Source: Adiantum capillus-veneris (lineage: Eukaryota; Streptophyta; Polypodiopsida; Polypodiales; Pteridaceae). From it: a stretch of DNA of 64,000 bases. This document shows positions 20,929 through 30,732 of this stretch, piece by piece. Numbering within the stretch: the stretch's first letter is position 1; every line of letters begins with the position of its first letter. The position numbers and the translations under genes are program-made. The stretch covers positions 30,458,946 through 30,522,945 of the forward strand of contig CM043969.1 of NCBI GenBank assembly GCA_014529385.2. Reading direction: 5' to 3'. The notes under the pieces are model-generated. The model was not told the origin of the DNA, made no database searches, and saw only the letters and a list, made by a program, of their open reading frames with translations.

Positions 20929-21438
20929 GAGGCTTTACAACCAATTGAGCTCAACATTCCAACAATGCGACTTCATGGCAAAGCAACACAAGATGATCAA
21001 GAAGCATGGATGTATCGACTTCTTACCCTAGCTGATATTGAGTAGAAAAGAGAAGCAGCATACGAGTGCTACAAGAGGAAATCCACACAGACGAAGGAAA
21101 AGCTTGACAAGAAATTGAAGGACAAAGGCATCAATGAAGGAGATCTTGTGCTAAAGTATGACAATCGACTCGATAATCGTTTTGATACCAAATTTGAAAC
21201 TAGATGGCAGGGGCCATACATAGTTAAGAAGGCTTTCAATTCAAGTTACTATCAACTTATGGACTTGAATGGGAAAGAGCACTCTAGGAAGATAAATGGT
21301 TATCGCTTGAAGCCCAATTTGAGTCGCCTTCTACCAAAGGATCTACCAAAGATCTGTCAAAGGGCTCTGAAGCACACTCTTTGGAAAAGATTCTCTATGA
21401 TGGTACATGAATATACCATCATCCTAGGGAAGGGCTAA
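20929..21438 (+). pseudogene. pol: D integrase C-terminal region
   Basis: After the 20926 stop the sequence reads EALQPIELNIPTMRLHG in frame, then crosses further breaks to 21115-21438 (RWQGPYIVKKAFNSSYYQLM, NGYRLKP), the integrase C-terminal fold. The frame ends at TAA 21436-21438, touching the LTR start. No chromodomain follows. Confidence 0.8.
21424..21438 (+). other. D polypurine tract
   Basis: GGGAAGGG lies at 21428-21434, directly upstream of the LTR start TGATAGCC at 21439. Confidence 0.65.
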
Positions 21439-24012
21439 TGATAGCCGTTTTTCGGCTCTCCGTAATTGCCATAGTAAGCTACCTCACCCTATCAAATCAC
21501 TCAAACATTTTGGTTATCCCTACCATTTCACTTTATATAGGTGTGGTTGAGTTAGGGGACTTTTCCCATATCTTCTTAAAGACCCTTAATTAGCTAGTCA
21601 CTGGGCTAGTTGAGCCAACAAAATAAAAAAAATAAAAAATATAAGTATATTATGGCCCATTTGTGTGTAAATATTTCATTGTATATAGGGCCTAAATAAA
21701 AGGATTTTTCATCATTATTTTGATATTTATTTAAATATTTCTACCTATGGTGTGTTATTTATGCTATGTACATTGACTCACCATTACCATATTTTTTCTT
21801 ACCATTTTGCATACTCTTTATTTCATATAAAAATAATTTCATGCAAGCTTCTCTTATTTTTGGTGTAACTCCATCCCAATAAAAATCCAAAAAAACTAGT
21901 TCTATTTATGTGTATATTTTTTCACTATTGTGATTTTTTCCTTCCTACATCTATTCTCTATTACTCTCATAAATTAGACCACAAAAAATATCCATCTTTT
22001 TATGGTAGACTTATAATGAGAGAGATTTATTTTGACCCCTTTATATTTTTTTCACCTATATTATTTATATTTGACATGTACATATTTTTTGTAGACCCCT
22101 CAATATTTGATTTTCTTAGTTGTACTATTCACTTATATCATGATCTCAACAATATCTTCAATGATAGACCTACCAAATAAGGTCAAGGGTATGTGGCATG
22201 CATGCATGCACCATGGGGAGCTCACTCTTGGAGGTATTCAAAATAATCATCCAAAGAAGGACCTCACAAGGATTTTGTGCAGTGGAAAAAAACAGTCGAT
22301 TTTGCTGAAATTTTAAAGATCACATGCTCCCTGAATTTGAAAAGGTGATACTAACAAAAGTTGTAGCTCGTGAGCTGAACTTTCACCTCAAAGTTTTTTA
22401 TATTTTTTTGAGGTACGAGCTGTGAGCTATGATTTTATTGGTGGACCCCAGTTTGCCCATGCTATGCAGCCACACTCCCTCTTCCACTTTATCATTTTCC
22501 TCTTTCACACACACTCCTCCCTCTCCTTCCCACTCCCAAACCTGCAACTCCCATCTCCTAATTCACCCTTTTCACCATTTCCACATCTCTCACACCTCCA
22601 TAGCCTTCATCCTCCATTTCTACACCCTATGTGTCCCCCTTTCTCTCTACATATATGTCCATATTACCATACTCTCTTCAGCTTTGTAAAGAACTTCAAA
22701 AAATCAGCAAAAATCCAAGGATAACCTCTGCAAATGAAGGATTTTATCATGAATTTTCCAAGGTTTGAAGATAACATAGCTTCATCGACACGCGTTACTT
22801 CGCCATGCTGACCACTTCTTCTACCGGTGCTGTAAAGAGGTGAATGTCAACTTCTCCAATCTTCAACCTTGCTTTACAAGCTTATCTCTTCTCTAACTTT
22901 TCTCATCATATATCTCACCATTTGGTGAATGATTTTGTAAATATTTTGTAGTGATAATTACTAACTACTAACCACTAACCTTATTATAAAATGCACCCTC
23001 TACTAGAGTAGGCACTCCCAAATTATTCACTCAATCCTCTCTCCTTTCATCCTCAATAATTCTCTTCCCTTGAGTCCACATCCATGTGACTCAAAGGACA
23101 AGAGAGACCCACCCTCATTAAAAAAAATAAAATATGCACAATCTTTTATTTATTCAAATAAACTTGATTAGGTCTAATCCTAATTGGGGCTTCTAAAACC
23201 TATAAATAGAGCCCTTCTCTCCCTTGTAAATCATCACATGATCACACTACACCACACCATTCTCAACACATAACACACCACTCTTCAAGCCTAGTTGTGT
23301 AGAGTGTGTGCATCGTGAGTGCTCTATTCCATCATTACACATAGATGCATGGAGAAGCTTGAAGTTAGTTATGCCATCTGGAGGAGTGGAGTGTATGCCA
23401 TACTCTTCACCACACTTGTAACCTACTCTTGTGCAATTGTATGCTGCAACTACTACTCTTCTCTCCAAATTGACTTGATAAGTTGGATAATCAGGTGGTT
23501 GAAGGTATATTGTCCTTGAAGTTTGTTGTGCCATTTCATGCTTGGTGGTTTGAGGGCTTGTTGAATTGTTTGCCTAAAAGGTCAATTGTAAGAGGATGCT
23601 CGGTGAGAGGGCTCCCGTGACCCTAAGATAATTTTTGTATTGGCAACAAGGTCATGTTTTGTGTTGTCTCTCTATTTCTCATCAAGCTTTGTGTGCATCT
23701 AATCTTTAAGGCTAAGACTGAGTTGCTCAAGTTGATTTGTGCTCTTTAACTCTCTCTGGCGTGGTGAATGTTTGTGTTTGGTGTGTGTGGCTATCTTGCA
23801 TTCCCCTCTCTTTGTGCATTTGAGTACAAGGAGATTTCACGTGCATCCTAGTTCGCATCTACAACTAGGTGGTGCCCCTTTTCTTGTTTGGTTTCTGACT
23901 GTGGGTTGTTGTTGTCTCTGATTGTGCTTGCCCCAGCCCCATTTGAGAAGCATGGGAGCCTCGAAGGGTGTTTAGAGGCCACTCTTCTTGTTTCCCGCCC
24001 CGGACCGCCTCA
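21439..24012 (+). repeat. D 3' LTR, full length
   Basis: It runs from TGATAGCC to ACCGCCTCA, 2574 bp. The end is fixed by comparison with the E 5' LTR, whose last bases (CGCCTCA) precede the E PBS. It has a TATA box at 23201-23209. The distal part (about 23840-24010) is recognisable in E at 35090-35250 on the other strand. Confidence 0.9.
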
Positions 24013-24016
24013 CTGG

Positions 24017-25162
24017 GTAGGGGATCACTAGTTGACCATAGACGTATCACCATTCTAATTCCTCAAAATTTCTCTGACGTGCAAGTCTCTCTGTAAAATT
24101 CCATTGGCAAGAAAGTACATGGTACTAGATGTGAAACAATTGAGAAAAATAAAAAGGATACCTTTCATAAAAAATAGAAGCGCATGCCTCTAGTGAACTA
24201 GCCATCTCTGAGAATACAAATAGATTTGGTTAGGTCTTTAAAACATAAGAGTTGTTTTCGTGTGCTGCTTGATGTGACATGGTGAATTTGGACTTATGTG
24301 TAGGATCTGATAGGGTGCTCTCTCATTGCTAGTTGCTGTTGCTCTTTTACTATTTGTTTTTCTTCTTTTCTTTGCTAGAACTAGCATAAGGCTATATATA
24401 TATACGCTCCCTCAGATTGGTGATTGAGAGGTCAGGGAGGAAGGTCGAGAGGGAAGCAAGTGAATGATGGATGTTAGAAAACACTCTCCCCTTCCTTGGG
24501 TATCATACCTTTTGAAATGATGTCGTCACCTTTTGAAACCAATTGCTGCAAGTTGTTATGGGTGAAGGCATTAACCAATAGTTTTCAACCTCCCTATGCG
24601 TTTCATCTAGTTGCAAGGGTGGTAAGGTGCTCTCCCATGATTTTATTTGCAACATTGTTGTAGGTGGTGAACTTACAATGGGAGGTGCAACCTCTTTCTT
24701 GTTTGTATGGATATGTACAATGGTAGGTGGAGGTTGTGTTGAAGCTTCTATTTCCGTATAGGAACTACATATGAAGAGCAAGAAGCTTCGTTTGACTTCC
24801 CTATTCCTGAGCTAGGCGAAAGCCAAACTAGGTCTGGAGCGGGTATGCAGCATTCCGTGATTTTATCCTCTCCACAATCTTCAAGCTGTTTTGGAGCTAT
24901 GGGATTGGGATCACATGGGCCAGGTGACAAGTAAGAGCACAATTTATGTTTTGGCACCCAGATTTGATTATTTCCTTCATAGTAGCTTTGGGCTTCCAAT
25001 AGTTTTTTTAGGATCCAACGCAACATTTCTTTACATTTCTTGGGGCGAGTGGGACATCTCTTACCACGCTCTTGTCTTTGAGCACTAGCTATGGTCGCAA
25101 AATAAGTTTTAGGGACCCACTTGTATGTTTTCTTTGTTATATTAGGATGGGTCTTGTGTGTC
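24017..25162 (-). pseudogene. B distal ORF, middle part
   Basis: The minus-strand frames 25026-24748 and 24781-24503 overlap and look like one ORF broken by a frameshift near 24775. Residues are Pro/Ser-rich (TQPPPTIVHIHTNKKEVAPP, VVSSPPT type). No domain is recognised. 24017-24500 is A/T-rich with little coding signal apart from the short continuation of the acidic tail at 24017-24050. Confidence 0.45.
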
Positions 25163-25614
25163 CACTAGGCAAAATTTGGACTCACAAAGGGGCCCTTTAA
25201 GGAGTTCGACTTTACCTCTCTCTACCAAAACGAGCGCATGGATAAATTTTTGCAAACAAACTCCAAAGTTGGCGGAGGTTTGACAGTTAGAATGTCCTCT
25301 TCAAGCTCTATCTACTGATATATAGCACACCATGAGATTCCTCATATTTTAGAAGATTCTTTTTTTGATTCACTTAGATTTCGACAGAGTTGTCACATCA
25401 TAGGTGAATCAAAAAAAGAATCTTCTAAAATATGAGGAATCTCATGGCGTGTTATATATCAGTAGATAGAGCTTGAAGAGGAAATTCTAACTATCAAACC
25501 TCCGCAAACTTTAGAGTTTGTTTGCAAAAATTTATCCATGCGCCCATTTTGGTAGAGAGAGGTAAAGTCAAACTCCTTAAAGGGCCCCTTTGTGACTCCA
25601 AATTTTGCCTAATG
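25163..25614. mobile_element. Foldback element with 208-bp arms
   Basis: 25166-25373 and 25404-25611 are near-perfect inverted repeats around a 30-bp loop. The outer ends read C(A)CTAGGC and GCCTAATG. There is no ORF. It lies in the distal ORF of B. Transcription through it would give a long hairpin RNA. Confidence 0.9.
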
Positions 25615-25621
25615 TCAAGCT

Positions 25622-25680
25622 TCATTAGGCAAAATTTGGACTCACAGGGGCCCTTTAAGGAGTTTGACTTTACCTCTCTC
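25622..25680. repeat. Extra partial arm of the foldback element
   Basis: CATTAGGCAAAATTTGGACT and the following 35 bp repeat the first 55 bp of the left arm in direct orientation. It is therefore inverted relative to the adjacent right arm, with about 10 bp between them. Confidence 0.85.
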
Positions 25681-25698
25681 TTGGACATGAAATGTTTC

Positions 25699-26310
25699 CT
25701 AAAGAGGCAATATCTCAGGGACTATGGCTTGAGTGGTAGGGCTAAGAGTTGGTTCCTGCATTGTGACACCCCCAGTCCCCCAATCAATAGTGCATTTGGT
25801 GGCTATCATCCACGTGCGTCCTAGGTTTATATTGCCCTCCATAGTTCCAGCAGGCATGCCCAAAAAGTCTTGAGCTACAACCCCATTGTCATAACTGACT
25901 GAAGTGTGCAAGATTCCAAACACCACAATTTTTTCTTGTTGACATCCTTGACTTGGATAATACTCTCAGATAGAGGTGGCTTTCCCAACTGATACCATAC
26001 TCCATATGACAACAAAATATACTTAGCACCCGTGTCCATTAATGCGTTATATAGCACTTTTTCATAGGTGCTATTTAGCTCAATAGGGTATCGTAGAGGT
26101 GTGTGAGAGTCCAACCAATCATCCTCTATTTCAACATGGAATGCATGTGTAACTCCAAGGTTGGCCTCTTGTTGACGTCTTATGCGTTGTTTTTGCTCTT
26201 TAGCCTCAGCTTGAGCCTGAATCTTCTTCAATTCTGCTTGTACCTTGGCTGCCTTTTTTTGATGGATGGCATGTAGCTCCTCTTGGCTTAAAGGATCATA
26301 ATATCTTTTA
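25699..26310 (-). pseudogene. B distal ORF: retropepsin-like domain with coiled-coil lead
   Basis: On the minus strand, upstream of Met 26231, the frame reads PLSQEELHAIHQKKAAKVQA and continues through a Lys/Gln/Glu-rich helix (residues about 1-45). A retropepsin-like part follows: ALMDTGAKYILLSYGVW and, after a frameshift near 25900, NINLGRTWMIATKCTIDWG. This is an Asp-Thr-Gly-Ala active site plus the LGR-W signature. It sits downstream of B integrase, so it is separate from the DGG-type protease of B at 39300-39620. Confidence 0.6.
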
Positions 26311-26807
26311 AATTTGATACCATTGAGGCATTAGGAAAGTTTTGAACTCATTTTTGGGCCTTTAAAGAGTGCCACATCATCAAAGTTGTACAAAAGAAAG
26401 CAACCCGATAGACCCCTCTAAATATTTCTCATAACCCCATGATATGACCTATCATTGGAAAGCTTTAAAAAAATGGATTGGAAAGAGATAAGGTTCGGAA
26501 ATTTTGGATGACTTCTATGAAAGTTATGCCATTTTTTTTTCAATCAACCAATTTTTGTTACCGTTACGATAATCTAAAATCACCTTTTTCTAGATCTATA
26601 TGAAGGCAATGTCTGATACACGCATGCTGTATATCAATAGATAGCATTTGAAGAGTAGATTATAAATATCCAACCTCCGACAAGTTTGGATCTTATTTAC
26701 AAAAATTTTACCGATCCCCACTTTTTGAAAGCTATGCCACATCAACAAGTCTTACAAGGCCCAAAAATGAGCTCAAAATTTTCCTAATGAATCCAATGGT
26801 TTCAAAT
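26311..26807. mobile_element. MITE-like element with long terminal inverted repeats
   Basis: The left end CATTAGGAAAGTTTTGA at 26329 pairs with the right end at 26789 read backwards (CATTAGGAAAATTTTGA). The match runs inward to TTTTTGGGCCTT (to 26362 and from 26756), and inverted similarity extends outward to 26311 and 26807. There is no ORF. Internal sequence (TATATCAATAGATAG, CAACCTCCG) resembles the arms of the element at 25163. Confidence 0.8.
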
Positions 26808-27630
26808 TCATCAAGAGTCTCCACATGAATGGTTCCTTGTTAGGTGATTTCACATACTCTATATGGTTCTTTTCTCGCGGCATATTTTAATTTTTTGTTT
26901 TCGTTACGCACTCCATACATAAGGACTTAATCACCAACATTGATATCCTTGTTCTTTAGATGACGATCAAACCATTTCTTCCTCCTATCTTTCTCCACAA
27001 GTGCATCTTTCACAACCAATTGCCTTTCTTCATCTAACTTTTCAAGGATATATAAGCGCTCAACTAAAGGGTACCATCCCAATCTTCTTGTAAAGCTACA
27101 CTCGGACTAGGAATTACAAACTCCCATGGCATAACTGCTTCTTGGCCATATACCATTTTGAATGGTGTACAATTAAAAGACACTTTGTAAGAAGTATGAT
27201 AAGACCATACGGCTAAAGTCAGCTTCAAATCCCAATCTGTGCGATGAGCTTCCACCATTTTGGTCAAGATAGAGATTAAGGTCTTGTTGATGCTCTCAAC
27301 TTGGCCATTTGCTTGTGGATAATAAGGTGTGGACTTATGGTGAGCTATCATGAAGGTGGTAGTGAGTTCTTTTATCACTCCATTGGTAAAATGAGTGCCA
27401 TTGTCACTCACAATCTCAAAGGGACAACCAAATCTTGTAATAATGTTATCAAAGAGGAACTTGGCAGTTGACCTTGCATCAACCTTACATGTCGCCCAGG
27501 CTTCTCGGGCTTCTGTCCACTTTGTCAAATAGTCAGTGGCAATGATAATATATCGAGATTGAGTGCTACAAGCTGCCGGACTAATTGGGACTTCAAAGTC
27601 CAACCCCCATTTTTCAAATGGTTGAGTCAA
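26808..27630 (-). pseudogene. pol: B integrase core and C-terminal domain
   Basis: The minus-strand frame 27630-27064 has FEKWGLDFEVPIS, YIIIATDYLTKWTEA, FEIVSDNGTHF, YYPQANGQVESINK and AHRTDWDLKLTLAVW. All three acidic catalytic residues (D, D, E) are kept. Downstream to about 26810 in other frames are ILEKLDEERQLVVKDALVEK, RRKKWFDRHLK and VLMYGVRNENKKLKY, the C-terminal module. No chromodomain is seen. Confidence 0.87.
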
Positions 27631-27993
27631 TTTAGCAAGATGTTAGGGCATCTTATCCTTTTGGTTTGTGATCTTGTAACGTTGGCATTCATCACATCCT
27701 TTTGCAAAAATTGATGCATCTTTGAATAAGGTAGGCCACCAATAGCCTGATTGCAACACCTTTCTAGCTATTAGTTTCCTTGAGAAATGTCCTCCAGCTA
27801 TACCCATGTGGGCTTCTTGCAGTATGTATAAATACTCATCCTCATGGGCACAACATCTAAAAATATCATCCTTCCCTAGCATGTAGTAGAGAGTTCTTGC
27901 AATGAGAGAATAAGGTTCACATTCTTTTAACAGTTTTCGAGCTATGTCCTTACGAACCTCTTTGGGTGGAAAACCATTAACTAGAAAGTTCAC
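27631..27993 (-). pseudogene. pol: B integrase N-terminal zinc domain
   Basis: The peptide includes HMGIAGGHFSRKLIARKVLQ and YWWPTLFKDASIFAKGCDEC, the His-His-Cys-Cys pattern before the core. It ends at TAA 27643-27645, just before the core frame starts at 27630. A stop therefore separates the two. Confidence 0.85.
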
Positions 27994-28025
27994 AATCTTC
28001 TCACTTCATTCAGGTATGGTTTCGA

Positions 28026-28400
28026 CTAAGATAGAGAAGTATCAGGAAATTCATCATCAACTCTAGTAGGAGCTTCACCATTGGGTATACGAGACAAATG
28101 ATCCGCCATGACATGTCTTTTACCAGGTCTCACCACAACGGTAAAATCTAACTCAAGGAGAATTAAAAACCATTTTGTAATTCTTCCCGTGGAACAAGGT
28201 TTATTTACTAGATACAACAAGGCTTGATGATCAACATAGAAAACAAACTTGTTGGCTAGAAGGTAGTAGCAAAATTTCTTCACTGCATAAATCATACCTA
28301 AACCTTCTCAATCTGTAGTGATGTAGTTTCTCTCTGTATTTTCCAATTTTGACGACTTGCAAAGCTAATGGGGTAGTCCAATTTATGTTCTCCTGGTTGA
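28026..28400 (-). pseudogene. pol: B RNase H
   Basis: The frame at 28295-28026 has MIYAVKKFCYYLLANKFVFY, HQALLYLVNKPCSTGRITKW and MADHLSRIPNGE. The N-terminal catalytic part (about 28300-28450) is in other frames with stops. The linker DDEFPDTSL is close to that of Z (ADEFPDASL), showing relatedness. Confidence 0.8.
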
Positions 28401-29078
28401 GCTAGAACACACCCAATAGCAAAGTTTGATGCATCAATATACACATAGAAAACTACATTCCAATCGGGCACTCATAGAATAGGAGCGCTAGTCAAGGTCT
28501 TTTTCAATGACTCATAAGCATGGCCACACTCCGCGGTCTAGTGGAACTCAATAAGAAGCTTGTACAAACGAAGAGCTATCTCGGTAATAACCAACATGGC
28601 CCATGAACCTTTGAACTCCGTTATAGTTTGTAGGTGGTGGCAATTTAGCAACAACTTTAATTTTGCTCTCATCTATGGAAATCCAATTTTTGGACACTAT
28701 ATACCCTAAAATGACTCCATGTTTAACCCAAAATTGGCATTTGAAAGGGTTTAAGGAGATGCAATACAATCTGCACTTCTCAAACACTTTTCGTAAGCAT
28801 GATAGATGTTCTTTCCAAGAGGAATAAACACAAAGGTCATCTAAGAAATCTTTGCAAGACTCCCTCAAATATTCTCTAAAAGCAATGTTTTATTAATCTT
28901 TGAAAGGTAGAGGGGGCATTGGTTAAGCCAAAAGCCATAACACAAAATGCTAACATTTCAAATTCGGTTATAAAGGCTGTTTTAGCTTGGTCTTCTAGCA
29001 CAATTATGATTTGATTGTAGCCAAAGTACCCAACTCAAAAGCTATAAGCTTCCTTCCCTACAAATCTTTCAAACACAT
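28401..29078 (-). pseudogene. pol: B reverse transcriptase, C-terminal half
   Basis: Reading the minus strand from 29078: FERFVGKEAYSF, GYFGYNQIIIVLEDQAKTAF, AFGLTNAPSTFQRL, then FLDDLCVYS (catalytic Asp pair, near 28830-28850) and RFMGHVGYYR. There are stops and shifts in between. The N-terminal half lies at 37870-38334, displaced by insertion W. The split falls in the palm, just after PLPYSE. Confidence 0.85.
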
Positions 29079-29086
29079 GTTCTGAA
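29079..29086. repeat. 8-bp direct repeat flanking insertion W, left copy
   Basis: GTTCTGAA occurs here and at 37862-37869. Removing one copy and everything between joins the two RT halves of B in frame. Confidence 0.8.
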
Positions 29087-29856
29087 CTAGGAAGTTAAAA
29101 AAGGATATTGGTGATGATAGACATGATAGCATACGTGAATGCAAAAATTGACACGATGAAAAGCTATTGTAGAAGAGATAATCAAGCACTAGTCAAGGGC
29201 CCTTAGAGTAACATGTTGTGCTTGGAAATTCTTTATTTGATATGCATACCAACTTAATGGTGTCCTTAGAAAAGCACAAAAGAGTGTACCTTGGCACATG
29301 CCCCCAAGATGAGAACTTCATGGATGCATTAGGGATAAACTTTAATAATGCCCTTAGAATACAAAGTTAATATTGATTGAGCCATTCTATCGTAGTGATT
29401 GCATAGAAGCTTATGAACTAAGAACTCATCAGTACAATAAATCCTACACCGTTTATAACATACACCATAAAGTTACCTCTACTTTTTTTAAAAGCTAAAT
29501 CTATCTCCTAGATCTTTTGTATTTGTCTTAACATGTGCTTTGTGTATGATAGAGAGGACATATATTCACAACAACGGACTTTTCAATTGCACAAGCACAA
29601 CTGAAGCTCAACAACACTGCAAGGTCTGTTGTTTGTATCCAATTCCCCATGCCTATGCGTTTGTTTGGCAACGCAACACATAAATGCTATGGGGCAGAGC
29701 ACGACTTTTGTTTTACATAATTTTTGGAGAGACCACAATGCCAACTCTCTACCATACTTTTGTATAACACTTTTGCATAACGTGCACTGTATATCTAGCA
29801 TTTTCAGTTTGTGATTTCATTGCATCCACGATCTTTGGATCATCAGAGGGGGGGTT
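29087..29856. other. W noncoding arm
   Basis: About 770 bp with A/T-rich composition and only short frames on both strands. I see no domain, RNA gene or similarity to other parts of this window. Confidence 0.5.
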
Positions 29857-30458
29857 CTACAATGGAGTAGGCATCCCAGCAGCCACAACCTTGGCTAGTG
29901 TGGTCTGGAATTCTTCCTCGTCCATGTGCAGTTGTTCTGCTTCCAGGACCTCCACACACACAACTGCAATAGTGTCAGTAACAGAGTCCCCAAGTGGGAA
30001 GAGCTTGGTTTCAAGGACATCTGGCGCACTGTCTAAGGGAAATTGGGCGCTGGTGCATAGCACATTGAGGCACTCATCCATGCGGTGCAGACCAAATGCT
30101 TTCTCCAAGTCATGCATAAAGACATACTCCTTTCCATCCACTACCACTGAGGAGAACCGGCTGATTTCTACACCTGGGATAGCCTCATCCATTAGTGGTG
30201 CATTCACTAGTGCCAGCCACAACGATGGATTTTTCAACCACCTCCTTGAGCCCCCTGGGGTGCTCGAGCCGAAGTGTTTGGCCTTCCGCTACATGGTTCA
30301 TGAAGACACCCTCCTGCTCCTTGGTGTCCTTGATGAAGGACCCAACCTAAAGGTGTGGTAGACAACGCTCCTATAAATCAAGTTCCTTGCTCACAAAGAA
30401 GATGAATGTTCCTAGATGAGAAAGGTACTCCACCCCCAATTTGTGCTTCTTACGTTCT
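29857..30458 (-). pseudogene. Unidentified gene-like fragment
   Basis: The minus-strand frame 30237-29857 opens further upstream (RKAKHFGSSTPGGSRRWLKN..) and encodes about 165 residues. They include VEISRFSSVVVDGKEYVFMH, DLEKAFGLHRMDECLNVLC and a Glu-rich C-terminal helix. Base composition is more GC-balanced than the neighbouring retroelements and the frame is free of stops. An adjoining frame (30458-30375) reads RKKHKLGVEYLSHLG. None of this matches gag, pol or a transposase I know. It could be a captured host exon or an unfamiliar element ORF. Confidence 0.5.
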
Positions 30459-30510
30459 GGAAACTCGCCCTCTAAAATGTAGCTCACAGTGGGAGCCAAT
30501 GACTCCATCC

Positions 30511-30732
30511 CCTGGTACCTTGGTTGCTTAATTAGTGTTGCTGCCATGATAACCTGCACTTCACTTTCAACACATGCAACTGCTTTTTGGGCAAGCAAAT
30601 CAACATCTTCATTTTTTTTCCCTGGTACCTTGGTTGCTTAATCAGTGTTACTGCCATGATGACCTGCACTTCACTTTCAACACATGCAACTGCTTTTTGG
30701 GCAAGCAAATCAACATCTTCATTTTGTTTCCT
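30511..30732 (-). repeat. 111-bp tandem duplication in E pol
   Basis: CCTGGTACCTTGGTTGCTTA at 30511 recurs at 30622 and the two units differ by a few substitutions. The unit covers the end of the second RNase H and the linker (DLLAQKAVACVESEVQVIM). D has a single copy. The junction, in a T-run, also shifts the frame. Confidence 0.9.

Larger units (their letters stand above)
13807..24012 (+). mobile_element. Ty3/gypsy retrotransposon D (Tat-like, dual RNase H)
   Basis: This plus-strand element has a 5' LTR at 13807-15911 (3' end deleted), leader, gag, protease, RT, RNase H, a second RNase H, integrase and a 3' LTR at 21439-24012. It is flanked by ACTGG at 13802-13806 and 24012-24016; the A at 24012 may be the last LTR base, so the TSD is 4-5 bp. 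The target is the distal ORF of B. The LTRs are nearly identical over about 2.1 kb, so the insertion is young relative to its surroundings. Element E is a second copy of the family. Confidence 0.92.

Noticed and set aside
29891-30361. 156-codon plus-strand frame opposite the gene-like fragment
   Set aside because: It has low-complexity Ser/Thr-rich character typical of an antisense shadow; the minus-strand reading looks more protein-like. It is not fully excluded.
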